Below are positions 8,264 through 17,436 of a stretch of DNA of 64,000 bases, piece after piece; positions within the stretch are counted from its first letter, which is position 1, and each line of letters begins with the position of its first letter. Both the position numbers and the translations under genes were made by a program. This DNA comes from DASYLJ01 sp964432595 (lineage in GTDB: Bacteria; Desulfobacterota; Binatia; DP-6): the NCBI GenBank assembly GCA_964432595.1, contig CAYSOF010000023.1, positions 55,332-119,331 on the forward strand, given 5' to 3'. Under the pieces are notes generated by a model. It was not told where the DNA came from and did no database searches. It saw nothing but the letters and a program-made list of their open reading frames with translations.

Positions 8264-9381
8264 AGCGGGCGCTCGTGACGCTCGCGCACCCGCAGCACGC
8301 CGGGATGCTGCGCGCGCTGCGCGTCCTCGAGGATGCGGCGCCGCGCCACGGCTGGGAGCTCGCGTATGCGTTCCCGGCGGAGGACCCGCTGCTCGCGTCC
8401 GTCGGCATCCCCGCGGAGCGCACGACGATCATCCCCGGGCTCGGCGGCTGGCGGCGATGGCGGTCGCGGCTGGCGCTGCCGGCGGCGGTGGCGCGGCTGG
8501 CGGCGCTGGGGCGCACGGCCGACGTGATGTACTCGACGACGCTGTCGACGTTCCCGCACTGCTGGCTCGCGGGCCGTGTGACGGGCGTGCCGACCGTCGT
8601 CCACGTGTACTCGAGCTACGCAACGGCGCGCCCGTACCGGAAGCATTGGCTCGGCCGTGCGCGGCACGTCGTCTCGCCGTCCGCCGATTCGCTCGAGCTC
8701 GCGCGACGCGCCGTCGGCGGCTTCGCCGCGCAAACACGGACGTGCGTCGCGTACAACGGCATGGACACCGAGCGGATCGTCCGCGAGGCGGGTGATCCGG
8801 TGCCCGCCGCCCTCGCCGCCGGCGCGGGACCGCGCATCGGCATGGTCGGCAACCTCGACGCGCGCAAGAACCCGGCGCTGCTCATCGAGGCGACGCCCGC
8901 GATCCGCGCGGCGGTGCCCGACGTGCGCGTGCTCCTGGTCGGCGCGTTCCCGGACGCGACGTCGGAGGCGGCGGCGCGCGCGCGCATCGCCGCGCTCGGC
9001 CTCGACGACGTCGTGCGCGTGACCGGCTTCCTGCCGAACCCGTTCCCCGTCGTGCGGATGCTCGACGTCCTGGTGCATCCGGCGCTGCGCGATCCGTTCC
9101 CCCTGGCGCTGCTCGAAGGCATGGCGCTCGGGCGGCCGATCGTGGCGTCGGCGGTCGGCGGTATCCCCGAGATGCTCGTCGACGGCGAGAGCGGCGTGCT
9201 GGTGCCGGCGAACGATCGCGACGCGCTGGCGACGGCGGTGATCGGCCTGCTGCAGGACGCGCGCGGACGGACCGCGATGGGCGCGGCCGCGTTTCATCGG
9301 CTGACGACGCAGTTCACGCTCGACGGCTGGGCCGCGACGATGTTCGGCGCCTTCACGGCGGCCGCCGACGGAGCGGCGTGA
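8260..9381 (+). CDS. GT4 family glycosyltransferase
   Basis: A 373-residue GT-B enzyme. The C-terminal domain has IGMVGNLDARKNPALLIEA and then HPALRDPFPLALLEGMALGR, the EX7E-type region of GT4 retaining transferases, followed by PIVASAVGGIPEM. The N-terminal acceptor domain lacks the usual early GGxE loop. GTG start overlaps the previous stop by four bases. It lies in the middle of the core/O-antigen glycosyltransferase run and likely adds one hexose or related sugar from a nucleotide donor; donor and acceptor are unknown. Confidence 0.85.
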   Translation: MKRALVTLAHPQHAGMLRALRVLEDAAPRHGWELAYAFPAEDPLLASVGIPAERTTIIPGLGGWRRWRSRLALPAAVARLAALGRTADVMYSTTLSTFPHCWLAGRVTGVPTVVHVYSSYATARPYRKHWLGRARHVVSPSADSLELARRAVGGFAAQTRTCVAYNGMDTERIVREAGDPVPAALAAGAGPRIGMVGNLDARKNPALLIEATPAIRAAVPDVRVLLVGAFPDATSEAAARARIAALGLDDVVRVTGFLPNPFPVVRMLDVLVHPALRDPFPLALLEGMALGRPIVASAVGGIPEMLVDGESGVLVPANDRDALATAVIGLLQDARGRTAMGAAAFHRLTTQFTLDGWAATMFGAFTAAADGAA

Positions 9382-10292
9382 TGGCCGACGTCGCCGTCGT
9401 CGTCCCGACGTTCAACCGGGCCCACACGCTGGGCGCGAGCCTGGACAGCCTGCTGGCGCAGCGCGACGTCGCCCTCGAGGTGATCGTCGTCGACGACGGC
9501 TCGACCGACGAGACGGCCGCGCTGCTCGCGCGCTACGACGATCCGCGCGTGCGCGTGATCCGCGGGGCCCATGCCGGGATCGCGGCCGCGCGCAACGCGG
9601 GCGTGGCGGCGGCGACGACGCCCCTGGTCGCGTTCCACGACTCCGACGACCTCGCGCTGCCCGGGCGGCTCTCGGTGCCGGTCGAGTTCCTGGGGTCGCA
9701 TCCCGACGTCGACCTCGTCATCCAGAACGGCCGCATGCTCCCGCCGGAGGACGAGCCGGACGGACGCGAGGAGCCGTGGATCCGTCCGGAAGTGGCGCGG
9801 ACGCTCACGGCGCGGCCGATCGGCGTCGCAGAGGTGTTCCGGTGGAACCTCGGGCAGCTGCAGGGCATGTGCTTCACGCGCCGTGCGCTCGAGGCGACGG
9901 GGTCGTTCGACGGCTCCTTCACCATCCTCGACGACCTCGATCTCGTCCTGCGGGTGACGGCCCGCTTCCAGGCGGTGTTCCTCGACGTGCCGGCGTTCGC
10001 GTATCGGCGGCACGCGGGCGGGATCGCGCGGAACCGCGTCGTCGTCCGCGAAGAGTCGATCCGGCTGGCCGACAAGCTCGCCGGCGACCACCCGGAGGTG
10101 CTCGACCTTCTCGGCCGCGGCGCGTTCCGCAAGCGCCAGGCGCGTCGGTACGCGCGGCTGGCCAAGATGCGGGCGGGCGAGGGCGATGCGACGGCGGCCC
10201 GTGCGGCGCTGCGCCGCGCGCGGCTCCTCGATCCGGCCAATCTGCGCTACCGGCTGCGGGCGCTCTGGCTCATGCTGCGGTCCGGCGACTGA
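9381..10292 (+). CDS. GT2 family glycosyltransferase
   Basis: A 303-residue GT-A enzyme. VVVPTFNRAHTLGASLDSLL opens the fold, VDDGSTDET (about 38-46) binds the nucleotide and HDSDD near 87-91 is the DxD metal site; GSFDGSFTILDDLDLVLR is the region of the catalytic base. I chose ATG 9381, which shares one base with the upstream stop; a GTG directly before it (9378) would add one residue. The C-terminal part is an Arg-rich helical region with no recognised domain. Sugar specificity is not evident. Confidence 0.85.
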   Translation: MADVAVVVPTFNRAHTLGASLDSLLAQRDVALEVIVVDDGSTDETAALLARYDDPRVRVIRGAHAGIAAARNAGVAAATTPLVAFHDSDDLALPGRLSVPVEFLGSHPDVDLVIQNGRMLPPEDEPDGREEPWIRPEVARTLTARPIGVAEVFRWNLGQLQGMCFTRRALEATGSFDGSFTILDDLDLVLRVTARFQAVFLDVPAFAYRRHAGGIARNRVVVREESIRLADKLAGDHPEVLDLLGRGAFRKRQARRYARLAKMRAGEGDATAARAALRRARLLDPANLRYRLRALWLMLRSGD

Positions 10293-10295
10293 CGG

Positions 10296-11402
10296 ATGCG
10301 GATCGCGTTCATGCATCGCAGCCTCGCGGGCGGGGGCACCGAGGCGGATCTCCGTCGGATGGCGTCGGCGCTGGCGGCACGCGGCCACGACGTGCACGTC
10401 TTCTGCGCGCGTCCCGCGGCGCCGCCGCCGGGGGTGACGGTCCATCGCGTCCCCGTCGTGCGCGCGGGCCGCGTGGCGCGGCTCCTCTCGTTCGCCGTCG
10501 GGGCGCCACGGGCCGTCGGCCGCGAGCGCTGGGACGTCGTCATGGGCTTCGGCCGCACGCTGCGGCAGGACGTCGTGCGCGTCGGCGGCGGCACCCATCG
10601 CAGCTATCTGCGGCGCATGGAGACGGCCGGCCGTCGGGGGCGCGGGCGGGGGCCGTATCACCGCGCGATCCTCTGGATCGAGGGACGGCAGTTCGCGGCG
10701 ATGCGGCGCGTGCTGACGGTGTCGCGGGTCGCGGCCGCCGAAGTGTGCGCCGACTACGCCGTCGCGCCCGACGGCGTCACCGTGCTCTACAACGGCGTGG
10801 ACCTGGTCCGCTTCCACCCGGGCGGCCGCGCGACGCGGGGGGCGGCGCTGCGCGACGCGCTCGGGATCCCGCGCGACGTCGCGGTGTGCGCGGCGATCGG
10901 CACGGGGTTCGTCCGCAAGGGCTTCGACCTGCTCGTCGATCTGTGGCGCGAGCGGCCGCCGGCCGATGCCGTGCTGCTTCTCGTCGGCGACGACGAGCGG
11001 CTGGGACGCTGGCAGCGCGAAGCGACGCCGCGCATCGTCGTCGCCGGGCCGCGGTCGGATGTCGACGCCGTCCTCGCCGCGGCCGACGCCGTGTGCGTCC
11101 CGTCGCGCCAGGAGGCGTTCGGCAACGTCGTGCTGGAAGCGTGCGCGGCGGGGGTTCCGGTCGTGACGAGCCGCCGCGCCGGCGCGGCGGAGCTGCTCGA
11201 CGGACCGCTCGCGGCGCTCGTGGTCGACGACCCCGAGGACCGTCCGGCGCTCGCGGCGGCGATCGCGCGGGCGCTCGGCCCGGAGGGCGCGGCGTTCGGG
11301 GCGGCGGGCCGGCGGCGTGCCGAGGCGCTCACGTGGGACGCGCACGACGACGCGCTGGAGACGTTCCTGGGCACGGTGGCGGCGGAGGGCACGCGTGGCT
11401 GA
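10296..11402 (+). CDS. GT4 glycosyltransferase, WaaG-like
   Basis: A 368-residue GT-B protein. The opening GGGTEADLRRMASALAARGHDV, the VVMGFGRTL segment and the QDVVRVGGGTHRSYL block resemble WaaG-type LPS alpha-1,3-glucosyltransferases. PSRQEAFGNVVLEACAAGVPVV carries the EX7E acid pair of GT4 enzymes. The ATG lies four bases after the preceding stop. Addition of the first hexose to the inner-core heptose would suit its position among heptosyltransferases and kinases, but this is inferred. Confidence 0.82.
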   Translation: MRIAFMHRSLAGGGTEADLRRMASALAARGHDVHVFCARPAAPPPGVTVHRVPVVRAGRVARLLSFAVGAPRAVGRERWDVVMGFGRTLRQDVVRVGGGTHRSYLRRMETAGRRGRGRGPYHRAILWIEGRQFAAMRRVLTVSRVAAAEVCADYAVAPDGVTVLYNGVDLVRFHPGGRATRGAALRDALGIPRDVAVCAAIGTGFVRKGFDLLVDLWRERPPADAVLLLVGDDERLGRWQREATPRIVVAGPRSDVDAVLAAADAVCVPSRQEAFGNVVLEACAAGVPVVTSRRAGAAELLDGPLAALVVDDPEDRPALAAAIARALGPEGAAFGAAGRRRAEALTWDAHDDALETFLGTVAAEGTRG

Positions 11403-12966
11403 TCGGCGGGTCGGACACGGGCCGATGCGGGCGATCGTCGCGCCCGGGATCGACCTGCGCGTCGCGATGGGACCCGACGGCGACCCCGATCGCCTGCTGA
11501 CGCATCCGCGCTGCCGCATCGTCAAGTTCCAGTCGAAGGTCGCGGTGGGCGCCATCGACAGCGCCATCGGTCCGCTCTACGTGAAGCGATACAACCGGCA
11601 CGCGTGGCGGGTCGTCCTCGGCACCCTGCGGCGCCCGTCGCCCGCGTTCACGGCGTTCGCCAACGCGCGCGAGCTCGCGGCGCGCGGGTTCGCCGTACCG
11701 GAGGTGGTGGCCGCCGTGGAGTTCCGCTACGGCGGATTCTGCACGCGCAGCTTCTTCGTGACGCGCACCGTGGAGAACGCCGACACCGCCGACCTGCACT
11801 GGCAGGCGATCCGCGCTCAGCCCGACGCAGCGGCCCGCCGTCGCGATCGTCGCGCGTTCGCGCTCGGGCTCGGCGACCTGTTCCGGCGCCTGCACGCGGC
11901 GGGCGTCTACCACAACGACCTGAAGGACGTGAACGTGCTCGTGCGCGGCGCGCCGGCGGCGCCGGGGTGGGTGCTGCTCGACCTGGAGCGGGTGCAGTTC
12001 CGCACGGCGCTCGATGCGCGCCGGCGGACGAAGAACCTCGTGCAGCTCGAGCGGACGCTCGGGCGCGCCTCGTCGCGCAGCGACCGGCTGCGCTTCCTCC
12101 GCGCGTACCTCGGCCCCGAGTCGGATCGCGCGCAACGGCGCGCGTGGGCGGGCACGGTGCTGGGCGCGGCCGACACGAAGGAGCGCGAGCGGCGGCGGCC
12201 GCGACGCCAGCGTCCACCGGAACGGGTGTCGTGCACGGTCGTCTGCCAGGACGAGGGCGGCCAGATCGGCGGGTGCCTCGAGAGCGTCGACTGGTGCGAC
12301 GAGATCGTCGTCGTCGACGGCGGGTCGCGCGACGGCACCGTCGAGCTGGCCCGCCGCTTCACGCCGCGCGTGATCCATCACCCCTGGCCGGGGTATCGCG
12401 CGCAGAAGCAGTTCGCGCTCGAGCACGCGACCGGCGAGTGGGTACTCAATCTCGACGCCGACGAGCGCGTGACGCCGGAGCTCGCGACGGAGATCCAGGA
12501 GGTGCTGCGCGACGTCGCGGACGGCGTCGACGGCTACCGCATTCCCCGGCTGGTCTCGTACCTCGGCCGCTGGTGGTATCGGGGCGGCTGGTATCCGCGG
12601 CCGGTGACGCGGCTCGTGCGACGGGCGCAGACGGTGTGGGGCGGGACCGATCCGCACGATCGGGCGATCATCCCCGGACGTGTGGTCGGCCTGTCGCAGC
12701 CGATTCTGCACTACACGTACGACGACATCGCCGATCACCTGCGGAGCGTGCGCAAGCTCACGGCGGTCGCCGCGACGCAGGTGCCGGCCGGCCGGCGCAT
12801 CGGGCTCGGCCGGCTGGTCGGCGAGCCGGCGTGGCGCTTCTTCCGTGCGTACGTCATCAAGCGCGGCGTGCAGGAAGGCCTGCCCGGGTTCTTCGTCGCG
12901 GCGACGGACGGCTTCTACACGTTCCTCCGCTGGGCGCGGGTGTGGGAGCGGGAGCGGCGCACGTGA
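11395..12966 (+). CDS. Fused LPS kinase and GT2 (WaaE-like) glycosyltransferase
   Basis: A 523-residue two-domain protein. Residues ~40-250 are a WaaP/InaA-type kinase: VKRYNRHAW (63-71), catalytic loop HNDLKDVN (173-180) and DFG-like LLDLERV (194-200). A short Arg-rich linker (264-277) leads to a complete GT2 domain from 278 on: DGGSRDGT (308-315), LDADE (353-357), the WYPRPVTRLVRR block and a C-terminal aromatic tail as in WaaE beta-1,4-glucosyltransferase. GTG 11395 has GGAGGG seven bases upstream. Both active sites look intact, so the protein may phosphorylate and glycosylate neighbouring core sugars. There is no frame break at the join. Confidence 0.85.
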   Translation: MADRRVGHGPMRAIVAPGIDLRVAMGPDGDPDRLLTHPRCRIVKFQSKVAVGAIDSAIGPLYVKRYNRHAWRVVLGTLRRPSPAFTAFANARELAARGFAVPEVVAAVEFRYGGFCTRSFFVTRTVENADTADLHWQAIRAQPDAAARRRDRRAFALGLGDLFRRLHAAGVYHNDLKDVNVLVRGAPAAPGWVLLDLERVQFRTALDARRRTKNLVQLERTLGRASSRSDRLRFLRAYLGPESDRAQRRAWAGTVLGAADTKERERRRPRRQRPPERVSCTVVCQDEGGQIGGCLESVDWCDEIVVVDGGSRDGTVELARRFTPRVIHHPWPGYRAQKQFALEHATGEWVLNLDADERVTPELATEIQEVLRDVADGVDGYRIPRLVSYLGRWWYRGGWYPRPVTRLVRRAQTVWGGTDPHDRAIIPGRVVGLSQPILHYTYDDIADHLRSVRKLTAVAATQVPAGRRIGLGRLVGEPAWRFFRAYVIKRGVQEGLPGFFVAATDGFYTFLRWARVWERERRT

Positions 12967-13850
12967 TCGACGCCGGCCGGCCGCGCACCTCGATCGTGAT
13001 CGTCAACTGGAACGCCGGGGAGACGCTGCACGCGTGTCTCGCGAGCGTGGCGGCCGACGGGCTGGCCGGCCGCGAGGTGGTGCTGGTCGACAATGCGTCG
13101 AGCGACGGCAGCCTCGCGTCGGCGCAGGCGCGCTGGCCGTGGCTCCGCGTCGTCGAGACGGGCGCGAACCTCGGCTTCGGCGGCGGGGCGAACCGCGGCG
13201 CCGCGGTCGCGCGCGGGGAGATCGTCGTGTTCCTGAACCCGGACGCGCGCGTCGAGCCCGGCGCGATCCGCACGCTCACGGACACGCTGCTGACGCTGCC
13301 GACGGTGGGCATCGCGGGCGGCGGCCTCTGCGCGCCCGACGGGCGCTGGCAGCCGGCGGCCGCGCGCTTCGCGCCGGTGCGCCACCTGCTGCTCGATACG
13401 ACGCCCGGGCGTCTGCTCGATCGCCGCCGCCGGCTGCCCTACGAGGTCGATTGGGTCTACGGAACGTTCATGGCGGTCCGGCTGGATCTCTTCCGCCAGC
13501 TCGGCGGGTTCGATCCCGCGTACTTCGTGTACGGCGAGGACATGGACCTCTGCCATCGGGCGGCGCGTGTCGGGGCGCGGACGCTGCTCGTGCCGGCGGC
13601 GCGCGCCGTCCACGGCGACAACGTCAGCGCCACCCAGCGGTACGGTCTCGGCCGGGAAGCGGCGGTGGTGCGCGGCGAGCTGCGCTTCTACGCCCGGCGC
13701 GGCCAGCCGTCGGACCTGCGGCGGTTCCGCGCGGTCGCCGCGTGCAAGTTCGGCGTGAAGGCGGCGCTCGCGTCGGCGCTCGGGCGCGCGGCGGCCGCCA
13801 GCACGTATCGGAAGGTCGTCCGCACCTGCGTCGAGGGCCTGCCGCCGTGA
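12963..13850 (+). CDS. GT2 glycosyltransferase, WbbL/rhamnosyltransferase-like
   Basis: A 295-residue GT-A enzyme with SIVIVNWNAGETLHACLAS, then VDNASSDGS, NLGFGGGANRG, FLNPDARVEPGAI and YFVYGEDMDLCHRA. This motif series is that of the WbbL group, many of which use dTDP-rhamnose. GTG start overlaps the fusion gene by four bases. It likely builds part of the O-antigen or outer core on the cytoplasmic side. Rhamnose as donor is only a family-level guess; no dTDP-rhamnose genes are in the window. Confidence 0.85.
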   Translation: MIDAGRPRTSIVIVNWNAGETLHACLASVAADGLAGREVVLVDNASSDGSLASAQARWPWLRVVETGANLGFGGGANRGAAVARGEIVVFLNPDARVEPGAIRTLTDTLLTLPTVGIAGGGLCAPDGRWQPAAARFAPVRHLLLDTTPGRLLDRRRRLPYEVDWVYGTFMAVRLDLFRQLGGFDPAYFVYGEDMDLCHRAARVGARTLLVPAARAVHGDNVSATQRYGLGREAAVVRGELRFYARRGQPSDLRRFRAVAACKFGVKAALASALGRAAAASTYRKVVRTCVEGLPP

Positions 13851-14794
13851 GCGCCGTCACGCTCGCCATTCCCTGCCGCACCGACGAGCCGGAGCTGGGC
13901 CACACGTTGGCCGCGGCGTGGGCGAGCTGGCAGGCGGCGCGGGGGGGCGGCGAGACGCGGACGCTCGAGCTGCTCGTGTGCCTGAACGGACGCTCGCCGG
14001 AGGGATCGCCGGCGCTGCGCGATCTCGAGGCGTTCGTGCGGACGGCGGGCGGGACGCTCGCGCACGCCGACGCGGACGCCGGCACTCCGCTGCCGCCGAT
14101 CGCGGGCGCGCTCACCGCCGTCGCGCTGACCACGCGTCGCGAGGGGAAGGCGATCGCGTGGAACGTCCTGCGCGCCGTCGCGCGCGGCGACGTCGTCTTG
14201 TTCCTCGACGCCGACGTCGCGTTCGCGCCGGACACGTTCGGGCGGTTGCTGGGACTGCTCGCGGCGCAGCCCGACGCCGTGCTCGCGTCGCCGAAGACGA
14301 CGTGCGCGCCGCGGCCGACGGCGTTCGAGCGTATCATGGCGGCGCCGTACGGCATCGACTTCCCGAACCTCTCCGGGCAGCTGTATGCGGCGCGGCGCGC
14401 GGGGCTGCCGGCGACGATGCCCGAGGACCTGATCGAGCCGGAGCGCTGGCTCGAGCTCGTCGTCGGGGCCGCGCGGGTCGTACGCGATCCGGCGGCGCGG
14501 GTGATCGTCCGCCTGCCCGGCACGCTGCGCGACTTCTTCCGCCAGCGGATCCGCATCGAGATGGGCAAGGTGCAGCTGCGGCACGACTATCCCGGGCTCG
14601 ACGCCCGCGGTGCCGCGCAGCCGCGCGGCCGTGCGGCCCTGGCGCGCCTGGGATACGCCGATCTCGCGCGCCTCGGCGTGTATCTCGGGCTGCGCGAGCT
14701 CTGCTACGCCATCGCGCGCCGCCGCTTCCACCAGGGGCGGACGGCGGGCGTCTGGCGCCAGGCGTCCAGCACGAAGCACTGGGGAGCGGCCTGA
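13847..14794 (+). CDS. GT2-like glycosyltransferase
   Basis: A 315-residue protein opening with VTLAIPCRTDEPELGHTLAA and carrying FLDADVAFAPDTF near residues 117-129, which fits the DxD site of a GT-A fold. GKAIAWNVLRAVARGD just before it is the usual helix after the donor site. The region around IEPERWLELVVG could hold the catalytic acid. The C-terminal third is basic and may contact the membrane. Its motifs are weaker than those of its neighbours, so the family assignment is solid but the donor is unknown. GTG start overlaps the previous stop. Confidence 0.72.
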   Translation: MSAVTLAIPCRTDEPELGHTLAAAWASWQAARGGGETRTLELLVCLNGRSPEGSPALRDLEAFVRTAGGTLAHADADAGTPLPPIAGALTAVALTTRREGKAIAWNVLRAVARGDVVLFLDADVAFAPDTFGRLLGLLAAQPDAVLASPKTTCAPRPTAFERIMAAPYGIDFPNLSGQLYAARRAGLPATMPEDLIEPERWLELVVGAARVVRDPAARVIVRLPGTLRDFFRQRIRIEMGKVQLRHDYPGLDARGAAQPRGRAALARLGYADLARLGVYLGLRELCYAIARRRFHQGRTAGVWRQASSTKHWGAA

Positions 14795-14799
14795 GCGGC

Positions 14800-15975
14800 G
14801 TGCGCGCGCTCGTCCTCGTCGCGCGATTGCCGGTGCCGCCATGGCGCGGCGACCAGATGCGCGCGTACCACCACATGCGCATCCTGGCGCGGCGCCACGA
14901 GATCACCTGCTGCGCCCTCACGTGGCGCGAGCCCTCGCCGGCGCGGCGCGCGGAGGTCGAGGCGCTCGGCGTGCGGCTCGTCACGGTGCCGCTCGGGATC
15001 GCCGGCGCGCTGCCGGCGCTCGGCCGGGTGGCCGTCGGCGACCCGCGGCCGCTGCAGGTGCTGCTCTACGTCCGGCGGCGCGCGCGGCGCGCGGTCGCCG
15101 CGCTCGTCGCGGACGGGCGGTTCGACGTCGTGCATGCGCAGCTCGTGCGCACCGTGCCGTATCTGCCGGACGGCGGCCCGCCCGTCGTGCTGGACCTGAT
15201 CGACGCGCTGTCCGCCAACTTCGGCCGCCGGGCGCAACGCGAGCGCGGGCCGCTCGCGCCGGTGGCGGCGTTCGAGGCTCGTCGCCTGGCGCGCTTCGAG
15301 CCGGCGGCGATGGCCCGGGCGGCGCGCTGCCTCGCGGTGTCGGCGGTCGACGCGGCGTTGCTCGGCGGCGGCGCGATCGACGTCGTGCCGAACGGCGTCG
15401 ACGTCGACGCGTTCGCGTTCCACGACGGTGCGCGGCCGCCGGCGCGCCTCGTGTTCGCGGGCAACCTGGGCTACTTCCCGAACGTCGACGCGGCCGTGTG
15501 GCTGGCTCGGGAGATCTTCCCGCGCATCCGGGCGGCGGTCCCGTCGGCGGAGCTGCGTCTGGTCGGTGCGCGGCCGGCGCGGGCCGTGCGCGCATTGACC
15601 GCGCTGCCGGGTGTGACCCTCCGCGCCGAGGTGCCGTCGATGCCCCCCGAGCTCGCGGACGCGACGGTGGCGATGGTGCCGATGCGCTCGGGGACGGGGC
15701 TTCAGAACAAGGTGCTCGAAGCGATGGCGGTCGGGACGCCGGTGGTGACGACGCCGCAGGTCGCGGAGCCGCTCGCGGCGCGCGCGGGCGAGCACTTCCT
15801 GGTCGGCGACGACGCCGGCTCGCTCGCGGCCGCCGCCGTCGCGCTGCTGCGCGACGCGGAGCGCGCGCGGGCGATCGCGCGCGCGGCGCGGGCGGTGGTC
15901 GAGGCGCGCTACCGCTGGGAGGCGTCGGCGGACGCGGTCGAGATCGCGTGGAACGCGGTGTCGGGACGCGCGTGA
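14800..15975 (+). CDS. GT4 family glycosyltransferase
   Basis: A 391-residue GT-B enzyme. VARLPVPPWRGDQMRAYHHM near the start resembles the acceptor-domain opening of exopolysaccharide-type GT4 enzymes, VPNGVDVDAF marks the domain boundary and RSGTGLQNKVLEAMAVGTPVV is the EX7E region. I took GTG 14800, six bases after the preceding TGA, because the only earlier in-frame option is a CTG; GGGGAG at 14781-14786 may serve as ribosome site. The downstream gap to the next gene is 51 bases. Confidence 0.83.
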   Translation: MRALVLVARLPVPPWRGDQMRAYHHMRILARRHEITCCALTWREPSPARRAEVEALGVRLVTVPLGIAGALPALGRVAVGDPRPLQVLLYVRRRARRAVAALVADGRFDVVHAQLVRTVPYLPDGGPPVVLDLIDALSANFGRRAQRERGPLAPVAAFEARRLARFEPAAMARAARCLAVSAVDAALLGGGAIDVVPNGVDVDAFAFHDGARPPARLVFAGNLGYFPNVDAAVWLAREIFPRIRAAVPSAELRLVGARPARAVRALTALPGVTLRAEVPSMPPELADATVAMVPMRSGTGLQNKVLEAMAVGTPVVTTPQVAEPLAARAGEHFLVGDDAGSLAAAAVALLRDAERARAIARAARAVVEARYRWEASADAVEIAWNAVSGRA

Positions 15976-16026
15976 GCGGCGCTTGGCGCGCCGCGTCGCC
16001 GCCTTGCACGCCGGTGGGCGTCTGGT

Positions 16027-17433
16027 ATGTCGCCGAGCGTGCACCGGCGCGACACGGGATGGCGGCTGCGTTGGGCGCTGCTGGCCGCGGGGGACTTGCT
16101 GGCTTGCAGCCTCGCGTACTTGCTCGCCTTCCTGCTGCGTGCCGTGGTCCCGCTGCCGCTGACGCAGGATTACCTGCCGGCGGTGCGCTTCGGCGAGGTC
16201 AGTCATCACTGGCTCGAGATGCTCGTGGCGCAGTTGATGACGTTGTACTTCCTCGGGCTCTACGAGACGCGCGCGATCCTGAGCCCGCGGCAGCAGATCG
16301 GCGCGATCGCCGCGGCGGCGGGGCTGCAGGCGCTCGTCCTGATCGCCGTGTACTTCTTCCGGCAGGACCTGGCGTTCCCGCGCTCGATCTTCGTGGTCTT
16401 CGCGGTGCTGAACGCCGTCCTGCTCGTCGGCTGGCGCCTCGGGTGTCGGGCACTGATGGGACGGTATCCGCGCCGCCGCGTGCTCGTCGTGGGGACGAAC
16501 GCCGCCGCCGCGGAAGTCATCGACACCATCCGCGGCCAGCACTGGCTGGGCCTCGACATCGTCGGCTCCGTCGTGAGCAACCAGAACGGGACGCGCGTGC
16601 GCGCGCTACAGGACGTGCCCGTGCTCGGCACGCGTGACGAGCTGCCGTCGATCTGCGAGCGGCACGGCGTCGACGAGGTGATCATCGCATCGGACAGTAC
16701 GTGGCAGGACGAGCTGCTGGATGCCCTGAGCCGGTGGCCGGGCGCGCGGTCGCGGGTGTCGGTCGTCCCGTCGCCGTACGAGATCCTGATCGGCCGTCGC
16801 GAGACGCTGCGCCTGCACGACATCCCGCTCATCGAGGTGATGGACGATCTCGACGGCGGCGGCGCCGCGGTGAAGCGGTTCGTCGACCTGGTGCTGGCGC
16901 TGCTCCTCCTGGTGCCGGCGGTGCCGGTGATGCTGATCGTCGCGCTGCTGATCCGCGCGACGTCGCCGGGCGCGGTGATCTACCGCCAGGCGCGCGTCGG
17001 GAAGGACGGACGCGTCTTCACCATGTACAAGTTCCGCACGATGCACGCGGAAGCCGAGCGCGCGACCGGACCCGTCCTCGCGCGCGAGAACGATCCCCGC
17101 ATCACCACGCTCGGCCGACTGCTCCGCGCGACGCGCCTCGACGAGCTGCCGCAGCTGCTGAACGTCGTCCGCGGCGACATGAGCTTCGTCGGTCCGCGGC
17201 CGGAGCGGCCGGAGTTCGTCGCGGAGTTCGAGCGCGACATCCAGGGCTACGCGGAGCGCTTCCGCGTCCGCCCGGGGCTCACCGGCTACGCGCAGGTGAA
17301 CGGCGAGTACCACACCTCCGCCGCGACGAAGCTCAAGTACGACCTCGCCTACATCCACAACCAGTCCGTCTGGCTCGACGTGCGCATCCTCTCGGAGACG
17401 ATGAAGGTGATGCTGACGCGACGGGGCGTCTGA
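16027..17433 (+). CDS. Polyprenyl-phosphate sugar-1-phosphate transferase (WcaJ/WbaP type)
   Basis: A 468-residue membrane enzyme that starts a glycan on undecaprenyl phosphate. Four hydrophobic helices fill residues ~15-140, a nucleotide-binding-like domain with RRVLVVGTNAAAAEVID follows, and the C-terminal catalytic domain begins with helix VDLVLALLLLVPAVPVML. The catalytic part shows IYRQARVGKDGRVFTMYKFRTM, DELPQLLNVVRGDMSFVGPRP and RPGLTGYAQVNG, all standard. It is therefore a long (PNPT-independent) PGT of the WcaJ/WbaP group. Its presence implies that part of the locus makes a lipid-linked repeat unit such as O-antigen. Confidence 0.93.
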   Translation: MSPSVHRRDTGWRLRWALLAAGDLLACSLAYLLAFLLRAVVPLPLTQDYLPAVRFGEVSHHWLEMLVAQLMTLYFLGLYETRAILSPRQQIGAIAAAAGLQALVLIAVYFFRQDLAFPRSIFVVFAVLNAVLLVGWRLGCRALMGRYPRRRVLVVGTNAAAAEVIDTIRGQHWLGLDIVGSVVSNQNGTRVRALQDVPVLGTRDELPSICERHGVDEVIIASDSTWQDELLDALSRWPGARSRVSVVPSPYEILIGRRETLRLHDIPLIEVMDDLDGGGAAVKRFVDLVLALLLLVPAVPVMLIVALLIRATSPGAVIYRQARVGKDGRVFTMYKFRTMHAEAERATGPVLARENDPRITTLGRLLRATRLDELPQLLNVVRGDMSFVGPRPERPEFVAEFERDIQGYAERFRVRPGLTGYAQVNGEYHTSAATKLKYDLAYIHNQSVWLDVRILSETMKVMLTRRGV

Positions 17434-17436
17434 GGC

